Shown: one piece after another, positions 10,043 to 22,000 of the stretch
Layout: every line of letters starts with the position of its first letter
Position numbering within the stretch: the first letter of the stretch is position 1
Notes under the pieces: model-generated
Database searches by the model: none
What the model was told of the DNA's origin: nothing
The model's input: only the letters and a program-made list of their open reading frames with translations
Translations under genes and position numbers: made by a program
Source: Pycnopodia helianthoides
Taxonomy: Eukaryota > Echinodermata > Asteroidea > Forcipulatida > Asteriidae
Length of the DNA stretch: 64,000 bases
Reading direction: 5' to 3'
NCBI GenBank assembly: GCA_032158295.1
Contig: CM063256.1
Span: forward strand, 14,988,953 to 15,052,952

Positions 10043-10360
10043 TTAAAGGAACATTACAGAATTGGTAAGAAAAAAACTTGTAAAATATACTTTTGATCAC
10101 AGATTTACATAAAACTTACATGGTCTAATGATGATGTTAGTAGGAAACAATCCCCCAGTGAGCGTTTTGTTCATATGTTGAATCTATATGATTTCATGCA
10201 AATGTGTAATCCGTTTTTCACTATTTTCTCGTGACCCAGATGTCCGATCGATCTCAAACTTCTACAGGTTTGTCAGTTTATGTATATGGTGGATTACATA
10301 AAGTGCTTACACTGCCAGCAACTGTTTTGTTAGCGAACCAATTCTGTAATGTTCCTTTAA
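10043..10360. mobile_element. TTAA-flanked element (family B) inserted in the satellite
   Basis: The ends are TTAA-AGGAACATTACAG and its inverse CTGTAATGTTCCT-TTAA. The interior contains the family phrases CACTATTTTCTCGTGACC and GATCGATCTCAAACTTC. Removing the element with one TTAA leaves AGTTAAGACTAGACTAGAG, which is the surrounding satellite phrase, so TTAA is the duplicated target site. TTAA targeting is known for piggyBac-like transposases, but the termini do not begin with the usual CCC, so the mobilising family is uncertain. There is no coding capacity. Confidence 0.8.
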
Positions 10361-11125
10361 GACTAGACTAGAGCAGATCTAAGTAGGACATTGATGTTAC
10401 AATAAATTTTAGACTATAGACTAGAGTAGATCTAGTAATTTAAGCAGAACGTGGTCTAGATAAAGTTAAGACTAGACTAGAGTAGATCTAAGTAGGACAT
10501 TGTTACAATAAAGTTAAGACTAAACTAGAGTATAGATCTAAGTAGGACAATGTTACAATAAAGTTAAGAGTAGACCAGAGTAGATATAGTAATTTAAGCA
10601 GAACGTGGTCTAGATAAAGTTAAGACTAGACTAGAGTAGATCTGAGTAGGACATTGTTACAATAAAGTTAAGACTAAACTAGAGTATAGATCTAAGTAGG
10701 ACAATGTTACAATAAAGTTAAGACTATACTAGAGTAGATCTAGTAATTTAAGCAGGACGTGGTCTAGATAAAGTTAAGACTAGACTAGAGTAGATCTAAG
10801 TAGGACATTGTTACAAGAAAGTTAAGACTAGACTAGAGTAGATCTAGTAATTTAAGCAGAACGTGGTCTAGATAAAGTTAAGACTAAACTAAAGTAGATC
10901 TAAGTAGGACATTGTTACAATAAAGTTAAGACTAGACTAGAGTAGATCTAGTAATTTAAGCAGAACGTGGTCTAGATAAAGTTAAGACTAGACTAGAGTA
11001 GATCTAAGTAGGACATTGTTACAATAAAGTTAAGACTAAACTAGAGTATAGATCTAGGACATTGTTGCAATGAAGTTAAGACTAAACGAGGGTTGATCAT
11101 AGTCGATCTAGTCTTGTGTAAAGTG
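10361..11125. repeat. Satellite array, right part, with two alternating unit types
   Basis: Two unit types alternate. One reads TAGGACATTGTTACAATAAA and the other GTAATTTAAGCAGAACGTGG, each followed by the common block GTTAAGACTAGACTAGAGTA. This gives a higher-order period of about 95 bases over some 750 bases. Identity between units is high in the centre and decays at the right edge. Confidence 0.85.
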
Positions 11126-11825
11126 GGACGTGGTCCCATTAAGGTTGAAATACATGTCAGGGGGAAGTCCCCGTCATACAGTGAGCTGTCATAGTTGTTT
11201 GTTGCTAGTATGGTTTGACTCATCCATGGTGGGTAATGACTTAATCGGTCGTTGTCTGCTAATGCGGTCTACACAGCCGTCACAAGGTTGGCTTAGAAAA
11301 CTTTTAAAATCCCTTCTGGTTTTTTTTTTCAATCTCACTTTCTCCCACAGTCATATTCAAAGCAAGAAAATACGGTTTAGTTATTTCTAGTCCATTCTGT
11401 GAAAATGCATGATCATTGTCATGTATAAGTATAAGCATTATGCAAATTATGCCGCATAACCTCTATTAGACAGGACTTATATTCATCTCTGGTCACAACG
11501 GACGCCAGCTGGTTTTCATTATGGCGTGGTTATTGAAGCTCATAGACTATCTTGTCAAGCAGCGGAAGGTCGTGGGTTCGAGTGCGACCTGAGGCGCCTA
11601 TGGATCATTAAGTGTGCCACCGATGGACAGCAGAATTAGGCCTAATACAACGGTCTATTGTCATACTGAACCAAGATCGGAAGTTATCGATAAAACACTA
11701 ATTGATGCTCTGAAGCTATTAGTTTGATCAAGTGCTATATAGGGCATCAATAACTTGACCTATTGGAAAACACTATTTCTCGAAACACTCGGCACATATT
11801 AGTGTTTTTCGAAACGTTGATGCGG
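11126..11825. other. No gene; possible tRNA-like B-box phrase
   Basis: The phrase GTGGGTTCGAGTGCGACC near 11572 resembles a tRNA or SINE B box. The upstream A-box match is poor and no cloverleaf closes. There is a small hairpin around TGATGCTC and GGGCATCA (11702-11753). Confidence 0.3.
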
Positions 11826-11964
11826 GGCCGGCCTACAAATTTTTGTTCTGCAGCGCATGCCGGCTATGGAGTAAACAGTTAAGGGATAGGGAAGAACAGC
11901 CTACCTCTTAACTGTTGACTATATTGACGAAGTATGCTGCAGAAAAAAAAAATCGCGGCCGGCC
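11826..11964. mobile_element. 139-bp foldback with GGCCGGCC ends
   Basis: The ends are GGCCGGCC on both sides. Inside are pairing blocks TTTTTGTTCTGCAGCGCATGC with GTATGCTGCAGAAAAA, and AACAGTTAAG with CTTAACTGTT. Pairing is interrupted by short loops. It is probably a degraded inverted-repeat transposon. Confidence 0.6.
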
Positions 11965-12167
11965 TGGCAGGATATTCCGTTATATGGTGAAATGCGTAAA
12001 CATCGTCTGATAGCGCCCTCTTTTCAATCAACTTCCTTTAAGCCCATGTTAATTTACCCAATGGTGGCATCGGACCATGAGCCCTAACGCTTTAGGATTT
12101 ACTGAAGCAGCGATCCGAATTAAACCATTTCTCACCTGCAAATTACCCATCATGCAAAGTTGTCATA

Positions 12168-12345
12168 AGACTGTTAGGCACAAACAATGCTTAGAACAGA
12201 AAAACCGTACTCGGCAGGAAACGGTTACCAGCAAAAATAACGCAATGACTGTATATGATTTTGACAGGTTCCCTGCTCATTTTTGCTGAGCAGGACTTGT
12301 GCTAAGCATCATTTTCTGTTAAACAGCATGCATTTGGGCCAAGAT
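12168..12345. mobile_element. Degenerate family A element
   Basis: It shows the internal family A phrases (ATGCTTAG, GGTTACCAGC, GCTGAGCAGGA, TGCTAAGCA) and ends in CATTTGGGCC. The termini have decayed. The 70-codon ORF through it is not a gene. Confidence 0.45.
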
Positions 12346-15066
12346 AACAACCAGGAGAGTTTTTTCCCCCAGATCGCCAACTCAAGAAAAACTGCCTCTT
12401 TTCAGTTCATCGGGAATGGGGGAAATCCTTGTCAGGTTAAGCGGTAACTTGGACGGGTGTTGGTGGCTCCGAGCTGTTGCCCCCAAACGGCGACCTTGTG
12501 ACTGAGTGGATATTATTCTATAACAGTTTCATAATCACATCCATACCCACAAGATGAAAATAGAAACATACTTCGGAGGCATCTTTGTCATTGAATGCTC
12601 CCATGACCGGTGATGTACATTCATGTGATGTGTTGTGTTAATTGGTTGTTTTTGAAGATGTTTGAAGGCCGTTTTCGTCTGACATTGGCATGGCTTTGGC
12701 GCCCGTACGCTAATTGTTACGCACTGTTCACCGTTTAACAGATTTCCTTTAAGAATTTGAGGACAGGATAAAGGGATTTGTTGCTGGATACAAGAGTGGA
12801 AAACCTCTCGACCCCCCTTGGACGGCCTAGATTGACTGGAGAGTCTAGCACACTGTGGGTCTGTAGGAAATGAGATAATCCTTGTTATATACCAGCAAAT
12901 ATAACATCATGCCTGTTTTGTTGAATTACATCCCGAAATAGATGTCACTCAATGAGAGCCTTGTGTCACGAAGGCATGGGATTGTGAAGTTTAAACTTGT
13001 TCAGCTCATGTGGGTTGGATGATGAAGTATTTGTAATATACCCCCCTCCCCTAAACCCCCCCTACCTATGGGTCACACTGGCCTTGAACCTTGTTGTGTT
13101 TAACCGTTGCTTTTTTTTTTTAATACTCGGGTCTGTGATCCCCGGCTAGTCAGAACGCCCCCTCTCTTTCCCATCGTCCCATGGAGAGAAGAGGGTGGCC
13201 AAGGTGAAGCAGGAACAGTTCTTGGTAATTTTCGTCGTAGTCTTTTTTTCAACTGCTACTTTTCATACCTTTCAGAGTGTCTGCAGACGTGGAACTATAT
13301 GTACTTTATTCGTTGCACAGTTTTTTTTTTTTTTTTTTTAAAATAAATATCGTACCTTAGCTCGTCTCTGAACGATTGGATCGGATTGAGTTGTGTTCCG
13401 TTAGAATGGTGTAGTTAATTCCGTGAGGGCGCTGTTATATGTTAATTTATATTAATAAACCACAATTTATATTATACAACCCTTGGCCTTAAGGCAAAAT
13501 TGGATGCGTATTGAGGTTGGTCTTTGTTTCGCAGAGGTCTGGATCCGGGATCACCGACCCCGGCCACTGCTTTCACTATAGGGCACTGATAGAGATCACG
13601 TCATTCTAACGGATCTTGGCTCCAATTTGTAAATTGGTGACATTCAAAAAGATTGAGACGCCAACAAAGGAATATTCATATTCACAACAGTGACAATGCC
13701 GAATGTCTTATATTACCGTTAACATGGTGAGAAGTTGTATGAAGGGGACGCATTAATATCTTGCCAGCTATCGCGTCCTGTGCCTGACAGCATCATTGAA
13801 TTCGACCTCCATCTGATGTGTATACTTCGATTCTTTCAAAAGAAAATCACTGTTTTTGTTTTTTTACACTGCATCGACAAGACCGAGTGGATCATTGGTC
13901 ATAGCTCTTGGAAATGAAGAAGTCACTTTGAAGCTGCCTGGGAAAACCATTCAGTGGTACTAAGATCAACATCGGGTTGAGAGTCGCGTTTCGATATCCG
14001 TTTTTCCAAGAAACAAAATATATACGCGGTGACAGATGGTCATTTAAGATTCCGTATCTATGGCATGGGAGAGGGATGAGTGCACAAGATCATGTACATG
14101 TAGCTAGCCAAGGAGCAAGGGTGATGTAGCTTTAATCACAAGCAGGGACGCACTGAGGGGGGGGGGGGTGCAAGGTGCTGGAGCACCCACTCCTTCCCCC
14201 CATGAGCGAAAACATTCACACGTTCGATACAGCTAAAGCCCCCTAGATTATATCAGCCCCAACCCAACCCGGCCCAAAAACACAACAACAACAACAACAT
14301 CAACAAGAAAAAGATAAATAAGTAAAAAATAATAATAAAACAAAAAATAATAAAAAAAATAAGTAAGTAAATACTAATTAATAAAACAAAATAAATAAAA
14401 TAAATAAAAAATAGTAAAAATGTATACTTGTGCCACCGTTCCCCAGGGCCTAAATGTACCTCAAAGTAGTGTAATTTGATTTTGATAGACAACAAGCAAT
14501 GTGATTGGAATACAATCTCAAACCACACTTATTATCAGCATTATAAACAATAGTCACATCATGTAGAGAGATTTTGTTATTTACTAGGTCCAACCAATAA
14601 TTCATCATGTTGTTTTTGGTTTCCACTTACTTTCAGTTGAGATCCAAACCAAGTGACTGCCTGTCCAGGCATTCTTTTCGCCAAGCAATGGGTAAAAAGG
14701 ATCGGAAACCCCCTCCGCGTTGATTTCTTGGTACCGTTCTAGAAATAGAACGCACAGCGTTGGTATGGAACGCCATAACTGACATCGACCCGTAACCTTT
14801 CATGCATGCAGGACCTGTAGGGCCACAAACAACAGAGCCCCACCCTGGAATTCCATACCGTCACAATTTTGTACTTTCATTTTTTTAATATAGGCCTAGA
14901 AAGGATTCAATACACCTGTTTCTTTGAAATCTTCAAATCTTAGTACAGGTTTAAATAGGGCATGCAAAACACATTTCAAATTCTATGGAATCAGAACCCA
15001 GCTGAATACAGATGACCTTTAGCGACATTGATAAATCATGCAGTTTTACTACTACTATAGGCCTTA
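12346..15066. other. Long stretch without genes
   Basis: It contains simple-sequence tracts: T-runs at 13320-13340, G-run 14159-14168, and A/T-rich AAAT and TAAATA repeats at 14285-14410. The ORFs of 60-91 codons here either cross these tracts or have no recognisable similarity. No RNA gene was found. Confidence 0.4.
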
Positions 15067-15438
15067 TTAAAGGCAGTGAATACTTTGGGTAATTACTCAA
15101 GAAGTACGTTACCATAAAAAAAAAACGTACGTGGTAAGGAGCACCTGAGAGCTGCTAATATAGTATAAAAACATTGTGAGAAGCGACTCCCGATGAAGTA
15201 ATGTAGTTTTTGAGAAAGAGGTAACTTCTCACTAAAATATTTGAATATGAGAAAGCCTTTCTCAGGCATTTGAAAGCACACAATTCTATGCAACAAGGGT
15301 GTATTTTCTTTCATTATTTTCTTGCAACTTCGATGACCAATATTGAGCCCAAATTTCCACAGGTTTGTTACTTCATGCATATGTTGGGATACACAAAGTG
15401 AGGATGCTAGTGTCTTTGACAATTGCCAAAATTGCCTC
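15067..15438. mobile_element. TTAA-flanked element (family C), copy 1
   Basis: It begins TTAAAGGCAGTG, followed by TAATTACTCAAGAA. It contains the family core TGAGAAAGAGGTAACTTCTC and TTGCAACTTCGATGACC, then an end decayed to ATTGCCT. The 109-codon minus-strand ORF is the same translated repeat as ORFs in the other copies (48436, 55272) and is not a gene. Confidence 0.7.
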
Positions 15439-16788
15439 TTGATTGATTTAATTTTGTTTTTAAAATGGAAGCTTAATGTGTACTCTTGTGGTTTCAGGTC
15501 GATGTTGACAAGGACACGTTGACAGGTGGTTTAGGGGCTGTAAAAAGCGTTTGCTATGAAATGAATATATCGGAAAGATGTTTTTAAAGTAGAATATAAT
15601 GATTCACGCAAACATCCCTCAAAATTGTGTAGTTTTCCTTAAACTTCGTGAACTAACACGGTCCGCCATTTTTGGGGGGCCGCAACCTCCAAACTCTAAA
15701 CACTAATGGGGTATAACCCCGTTTTGTCACCATAATCTGTAAAGGAAAATATCAAAGACGACTGCAATGTGAAGAAGAAAAAAAACTAGACTAGTGAAGT
15801 TGGCCCTGAATTGTGACTGACTTGCCGAGATTCACACCGGTATTTTGTCGGTATTTTGTTCCCTAAATAAATGACAAATGGCAGGTATAACTCTGACCGT
15901 CTCCTGTCACTTTTCCAGAATGAATTTGAATTTTACGAGAATGAATGTACCTATAGTATCCAGTAGACATTTTTTTACACGTTAGAAAGTTGCCCGTAAT
16001 CAATTCTGACGTGAATGGAGCCAAGAGCAATTGTTCATTTTAACCTTGGTATTTTTAAATGGTCGCCTCTCAGTTAAAAAAAAAAAAAAAAAGGGTATCA
16101 CAACAAAAAGCGCTGAAATTAATCCCATACATCTTTCTAGTTAGTTTGACTCGTTTACAAAGAAGTTCCGGCTCTGCATGGCTTGATGGACTCAAAAGAA
16201 GCGTTCATCTAAAAGAAAATCATTGTGGTGGATTTTTGATATAAATGGTGACAGGAACCGGCGAGAGTGCAAAGCCCTGCTTTTTTTTGTGTGTGTGTGT
16301 GTGTCAACTAAACCCTCCTGTCGAACAAATTGTTTGTCTGATGCTAAGAAAGTGAGAGAAAACACCGGCGAGTGAGTGTAAGCAGCGTGGTGTGTTAATA
16401 TCGGTATCTGACGACCTACGGGGGTGGTGACAATAAAGTGGGAATGTTGGGTTGGAATTCTTGGGGGTTGATTTGTCAACATTACTTGTTTGCAGCCTGC
16501 AGGCCTATACTTCATATTAGTAGTATATGACCATTTAATTTAGGGCCTAAACCGTTCACAACAAGGCTTCCGTTGGTTTCCTTTCAATCAGCCATGTTGG
16601 TTGGTGTTGACAACAAGCTAGGGCCTGTAACTGAACGCGGGGTGGTTTTAGAACTGCGAACCTCGTCATTACGAAACACTTTGTAGAGGCAGCGTGGAGG
16701 CAACCAAACTGCACTGCACCGACAAGGAAAATGTAGCATAACTTTAGCAGCACCGTAGGGAAAACAAATAAAATTTTCCAACGGTGTC
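15439..16788. other. No gene recognised
   Basis: It includes a poly-A run at about 16077-16092 and a (GT)n tract at about 16287-16303. The ORFs of 61-107 codons have no recognisable similarity. Confidence 0.35.
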
Positions 16789-17181
16789 TTAAAGGAACAA
16801 CACAGAATTGGTTTTTGCTAACAAAACAGTTGCTGGCAGTGTAAGCACTTTATGTAATCCACCTTATACATAAACTGACAAATCTGTAGAAGTTTGAGAT
16901 CGATCAGCCATCTGGGTCACGAGAAAATAGTGAAAAACCGATTACACATTTGCATGTAATCATATAGATTCAACAAATGAATAAAACGCTCACTGAGCGA
17001 TAAACTCCAATCGGAAAATTGGTTTATTCATTTCTCATCAAATATGGCATTTCAGACAGAAATATTTCAAGGGATGTTTTCTACTATCATCATCATTAGA
17101 CCGTGTAAGTTTTATGTAAATCTGGGATCAAAAGTATTATTTACAAGTTTTTTTCTTACCAATTCTGTAATGTTCCTTTAA
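16789..17181. mobile_element. TTAA-flanked element (family B), copy 2
   Basis: Ends TTAAAGGAACAACACAG and CTGTAATGTTCCTTTAA. It is a full-length copy of about 393 bases in inverted orientation relative to the one at 10043. It keeps TTAA at both edges and the full interior that the shorter copies have partly lost. Confidence 0.78.
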
Positions 17182-17350
17182 TTACTGGCCCCAAGAGGAT
17201 TTAATGTGAGTGTCTTTTCTTCTTGGTGGAGATTGCCTGGAACAGGTTTTGGTGTAAATTTCCTCGTGTGACATGGTCCTAATTAAGTTAGCGTCAGACT
17301 CTCTTATCTTCAAGTACAGGTGTATCGTGTTGCAGGTTATTCCCCCTGTA

Positions 17351-17496
17351 AGACCGTGCAAGTCTCGCGCGTATTCAAATATTTTTTGGGAACCACTTTG
17401 GTCCCATCACGTGCGTTGCTTTAACGCGTGAAGGAAACAAACTCGCGCACTTTAACGGGTCCCGATGTTCGATTCCGCGCGAGACTTGCACAGTCT
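17351..17496. mobile_element. Inverted-repeat element with CG-rich 21-bp termini
   Basis: The left end AGACCGTGCAAGTCTCGCGC and the right end GCGCGAGACTTGCACAGTCT pair at 20 of 21 positions. The interior of about 100 bases is unrelated to the other families. It lies 31 bases before a family G element. Confidence 0.65.
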
Positions 17497-17526
17497 GTTG
17501 TGCAACGTAACCAAACCGAGACGTAG

Positions 17527-17669
17527 GCCGTATCCGAATTGGCGGCTACGGATACGGCTACGACTGTTGCTAAGGGTGTTGCTAAGGATGTACTCTACTT
17601 CCACGCATGATGACGCAGAAATCTAGCCGTAGCCGTAGCCGTAGCCATAGCCGCCAATTCGGACACGAC
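17527..17669. mobile_element. Palindromic element, copy 2 (family G)
   Basis: It has the same structure as 2336-2475, with cleaner GGCTACGG and CCGTAGCC runs. Unlike copy 1, the termini GGCCGTATCCGAATTGGCGG and GCCGCCAATTCGGACACG pair almost fully. This younger-looking copy defines the family. Confidence 0.78.
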
Positions 17670-19428
17670 ACACGAGACAACAAAATGGTCTGGTACCTGA
17701 TGCAATGAATTCACAATTTCAAAAGATGGAATTACAGCTTAAGGTCACAGGTCAGCCATTGTTTCATCGGTCCATACTGTTTCGCCCTGACCACGACCAG
17801 AATGAGGTTGCAAGAATGGCTGTGAGGATCAGGGCCTCGTATCATTGATTTCCAATACTATTAAAGAGGGGCTTCAAGGTCAAATTCAGTTTTTGTGATG
17901 AACTCATTTTCCAATAGATAGGCTAGAGTCCTCGTAAAAGTGGGAGGAAATTAAAAAAAATCTCTCGCCTCACATTAAAATGGTGTCAAATGCCATTTTA
18001 TTTGATACTCTTTCAGAGCAAAGTTTGAAACATGACGTCATCGGACATCAAAAACAAACGGGTCTACATTCCAAAGGAGGTTTTTGCACCGTTATATCAC
18101 CAGAATATCATCAGAATTATGAATTGAACATACTGCGAACCATTTGAAATGTGCCATCAGCGAGCGTTTTTGGATTCTGACAAAAGTTGCACTTGAAGGG
18201 GATCAATGCAATGGCATTTTACACCGTTTGAACGTGTGGTTAGAACGCGACTAGCAAAGATTAGGATCTTTAGACACACCTCTTGACTAAAACTACCTCC
18301 ATTATACAGTCCGCTCAATGTCCAATATCTATAAATCTCTTTTCATTCGCGGTTTCCGGTGTTCTGTCAATTAGAGAAGCAAGGATTTGTCGAGTTTCTT
18401 GCGCCAAATCAGGTCACCTCCACACAGAGCTAAATAGGTGATTGAATGATGTGGGCTGGGTAAAACTGTTCGGGTGCTCCGTGGTATACGAGATGGTTGT
18501 TTGTACTGCTGTCAATGGTTGCTGCGCGACTGGGCTATGATGCTGCAGTTTGCTTCAGTTATCCGGCTCGCTTTGTGATACCTTGTGATTAATAGAAGCA
18601 TGCAGTGCAACTATCAGTATCATGTTAGGAGAAAAACATCATTACATGTTTGTGACACTAATTTGTTTAATTAACTATATCCGGTGCATTTGACGTAGCA
18701 TAGGTCACAGAGTACAACGAAAGCCACAAGTACGTTGACGAGATAATGCATTTGACCCCAGACGGTTTGTTTGTGAAATTCAAAAAAATCTGAAAAGATC
18801 ACGTTTTCGTACTAAAACACATTTTTCACAACACAATTAATGTGTCCAGATTGAGTATTTACCCGTTGGAATTTGACAGCCAGTGTACTGTTCGATTCAC
18901 TTTTTATATATCCGACTGTCACACTTGAACACAGTCACGTTTTCACCTTCTTTCACTACAACACTCCACGTGGAATTGGATTGAATCAAGAACAGTGCAC
19001 AATGACGGAACTATTGTAGGAAGGGGCTGAACTTTCACATCGAACTTCATTGGATGGAGCAACGGCATGAATGAGTCAGGTTTTGGCGCCTAAACTTATA
19101 CAACCAAAAATGAACGTGACATGGGCATCAACCACAAATAGAGTACACAGCGTTTGTCATCCATGGACGACTTTGACTCAATAGTACTTTGTTTTCAATG
19201 GGTTTTCTATTTCTGTGTGAGCTGTTGCCTAATATGAAGTCAACTGTTTGATTGGATAGACAGGTGCAGTTCACGTGAATTCCCGTGTTTTAAATCGGGA
19301 TTATAAACGTGATATTGACATTTCATGCTCGGTGATCGGTGTTTGTGTACAGCCAGACATCATGGTTAAGCCGTCTATAGTTTCTCTCATGTTTTGCGTT
19401 TAAGGTTATAAATAACAATACAATTTCA
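17670..19428. other. No gene recognised
   Basis: Unique-looking sequence of balanced composition. No ORF of 60 codons or more, RNA gene or clear repeat was seen. It could be gene-distal regulatory DNA of tgif, but nothing in the sequence shows this. Confidence 0.35.
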
Positions 19429-19774
19429 TTAAAGGAACATTACAGAAATGCAAGCACTTTATGTAATCCACCATATACATGAACTGACAAACCTGTAGAA
19501 GTTTGAGATCGATCGGCCATCTGGGTCACGAGAAAATAGTGCAAAACCGATTACAAATTTGCATGTGTTATACAATGCATGAATAAAACGCTCATGAGCG
19601 ATAAACTCCAATCGGAAAATTAGTTTGATTTATTTCTCATCAAATATGGCATTTCAGCCAGAAATATTTCTAGAGATGTTTTCTACTATCATCATCATTA
19701 GACCGTGTAAGTTTTATGTAAATCTGTGATCAAAAGTATATTTCACAATTACCAATTCTGTAATGTGCCTTTAA
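19429..19774. mobile_element. TTAA-flanked element (family B), copy 3
   Basis: Ends TTAAAGGAACATTACAG and CTGTAATGTGCCTTTAA. Compared with copy 2 it lacks about 30 bases just inside the left end (the part containing CAAAACAGTTGCTGGC). A poly-T run follows directly. Confidence 0.75.
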
Positions 19775-19854
19775 CTTTTTTTTTTTTTTTTTTTTAAAGC
19801 ATTATAGGACTTTAAACCGCCATTTTTCTTTTGAAGTCAGTAACGAAACTTACC

Positions 19855-20200
19855 AGGCCTGGAATTACACGTAGGCCATGTTGCCCCTGGCCTTGGCCCT
19901 GGTGCCCCCGTGCAAAAGTTGCCCACAGACTTAAAGATTTGTCAGTGGAAGTGCCCTTTGCAAAAAATGAAAATGGCCTAAGGCCCCTCTCACAGATGAA
20001 AATTCCTGGCCTGAGTTGTGGAAAACATGTCTATGAGACTGCAATTTGTTGCCCTGGTCTTGGCCTTGATGCCCCTTCAAAAGTTTCCCATAGACTTCAA
20101 GTTTTCCCAATGGAAGTGCCCTTTGCAAAAGTGAAAATGGCCTTACCCACTCAAGGATGAAGATTCCTGGCCTGAGCTATTGTACCCGACTATGAGACTG
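19855..20200. repeat. Dispersed GC-rich repeat, two tandem copies
   Basis: Two diverged units (about 19855-20018 and 20030-20200) share GCCCTGG, CTTGGCC, AAGTGCCCTTTGCAAAA and ATTCCTGGCCTGAG. Further single copies lie at 33401-33525 (inverted) and 38948-39075. The ORF of 109 codons spanning both units is a by-product. The repeat class is unknown. Confidence 0.65.
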
Positions 20201-21490
20201 CAATTTATAACAAGGCAACACGATAAAGACATTTGAATTAGTGATATATACATAGTATTTTATTTTTCTAAATTCATTATTGTTTTCAAACAGAGACGGT
20301 AAAAATAACAGTCTACAAACTCAGATATATCTCACAAAGATCATTCTTCTAGATCTAAAAACATATTCTAAATCACAAAAACCAGACAAAATGGAAAGTG
20401 TCAAAAAGGAAGTAACAGATATAATTCACCTTTAAGCAAAATAAGCAACTTCATCAATAAAAAGAAAAAAATTCAAATTGGATTCATTATTGTACAAAAT
20501 TTTTAGACAAGAAAAGAATTACATAGTTATTGTTTCCACAAGAATTAGAACAAAGTTGCTTTTGTTTTCCTGCAAAAGTATGAAATCTACTACAAATTAT
20601 CAGAGGCAGCTTGTCAGTTTGGAAATGTTTTATTGCATAATTGATTGACACAATCAATTTTTGATGATTTTAAAGTCAATGGAATGCTGTTCATCGTACC
20701 ACGATGGGTAGAAACAAAGACCCGATCTGCCCCATTTTGTTTGACGCAGGCGATTAAAAAAAATTGTATAGCGATAATTTTAAGGTATCCCTTTTTTATG
20801 ACCCCTTTAATCGCTTTGACCAGTTAGAACCCTCTTGCTGTCTGACCATTCAATACCATTCACTGTGGTTTTGAATGATAGATAAACTATGCCAGCCTGC
20901 AATATGATACCATGAGGGAATGCATGTACACAGTACACAGTTTAGTTCTGTGCACAGTTGTGCCACCGTAAACAACCTTGGCAGTCGAATGGTTTCAAAT
21001 GGTTGGTCAACTCACTGGAAAATGTTGCCAAGAGTCACTGACAGTAGGAGGGTTTTAAAGGACAGTATCCGAGGAGATAAGACCACTCTCATTAAATGGC
21101 ATGAAACCAATGGACGTTTTATACAACTCCTACAGCACCATTGTGTTTTTTTGGTAATACAACTAAAGGTAGCATTCTGGACGGGACGAAAGCTGATAAT
21201 GAAGGACCGGTCCGTTACTTTGGTTTACCTTCAGTCGACATTGTTTGTCTTCTCATTGTTCAAGATTATTCTAAGATCAGGACCTAACATGATCCAGCTG
21301 CGTCAAGCACCAGGCATCGAAGAATCTTGTTACCAGCCAAACTGTCATGTAATGTCGTTGCTTGTCACTGGTCCCGTGCTAAATATTGCTAAGCAATTAT
21401 GAATCAATCTTGAAAATCTGACCCCAATGTATTTATAACCACTTAACTAATCGACCTGATGACGAGGGGCCGGCTCTCAAATCTCAAAGA
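20201..21490. other. tgif 3' flank or extended 3' UTR
   Basis: AT-rich sequence downstream of tgif. Minus-strand AATAAA motifs at about 20628-20633 and 20258-20263 could serve longer transcripts. A plus-strand ORF of 160 codons (20920-21402) lies here. It has no recognisable domain and no splice context, and such lengths are expected a few times by chance in 64 kb. Confidence 0.4.
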
Positions 21491-21507
21491 GCAGCATAAA
21501 GGTACAA

Positions 21508-21513
21508 TTTATT
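21508..21513 (-). terminator. Likely tgif polyadenylation signal
   Basis: TTTATT on the plus strand reads AATAAA on the minus strand, about 490 bases after the tgif stop codon. It is the first canonical signal I found downstream of the stop. Confidence 0.45.
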
Positions 21514-22000
21514 GGGCGACTTCAAACATGATATTTAGCTAACAAATTGTTTGGTCAATAGAGGAAAATATATTGACAGAAAGGCACTTGACGTGTAGAT
21601 AACCATGGAAGGATTGGAAAGGTTTTGTAATAAAATCGTTATTGGTGGGGCAACCGGGAGAGGTCATGGAAGATATTCATATAAAAAAACCACAGTGCAT
21701 TAATTTGGTAGTCATGGGAACACATTCTCATTTGTGTAATACAGGTAGTTTCAATTTTAAGAACAAGTTGTTCCTCTTCTTGAGTTTGTCATTTTTTTAA
21801 TCGTAATGCATTCTGTTATTACGGAAGAATATACAAGGAGACAAGCTTTAGATGTCCATATACTGTCATCAGTATGTTTCCTTCACTTCGGAGTGAGGAT
21901 TGTATCAGGCACAATGTGACATCGATGTCACGGACCGTTGTTGGTTTCCTCCATTATTGGTCCCAATGTACAGAGTCGGGTGTTTTTCAATTAGTGAATA

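Noticed and set aside
11520..11600. tRNA-like phrase GTGGGTTCGAGTGCGACC
   Set aside because: The A box is poor and no cloverleaf or acceptor stem closes, so I do not call a tRNA.
15093..15422. 109-codon ORF, with similar ORFs at 48436-48657 and 55272-55610
   Set aside because: The predicted proteins resemble each other only because they translate the same family C element. Reading frames are broken differently in each copy.
20920..21402. 160-codon plus-strand ORF downstream of tgif
   Set aside because: No recognisable domain, no codon or splice evidence, lies in the tgif 3' flank, and a few ORFs of this length are expected by chance in six frames of 64 kb.
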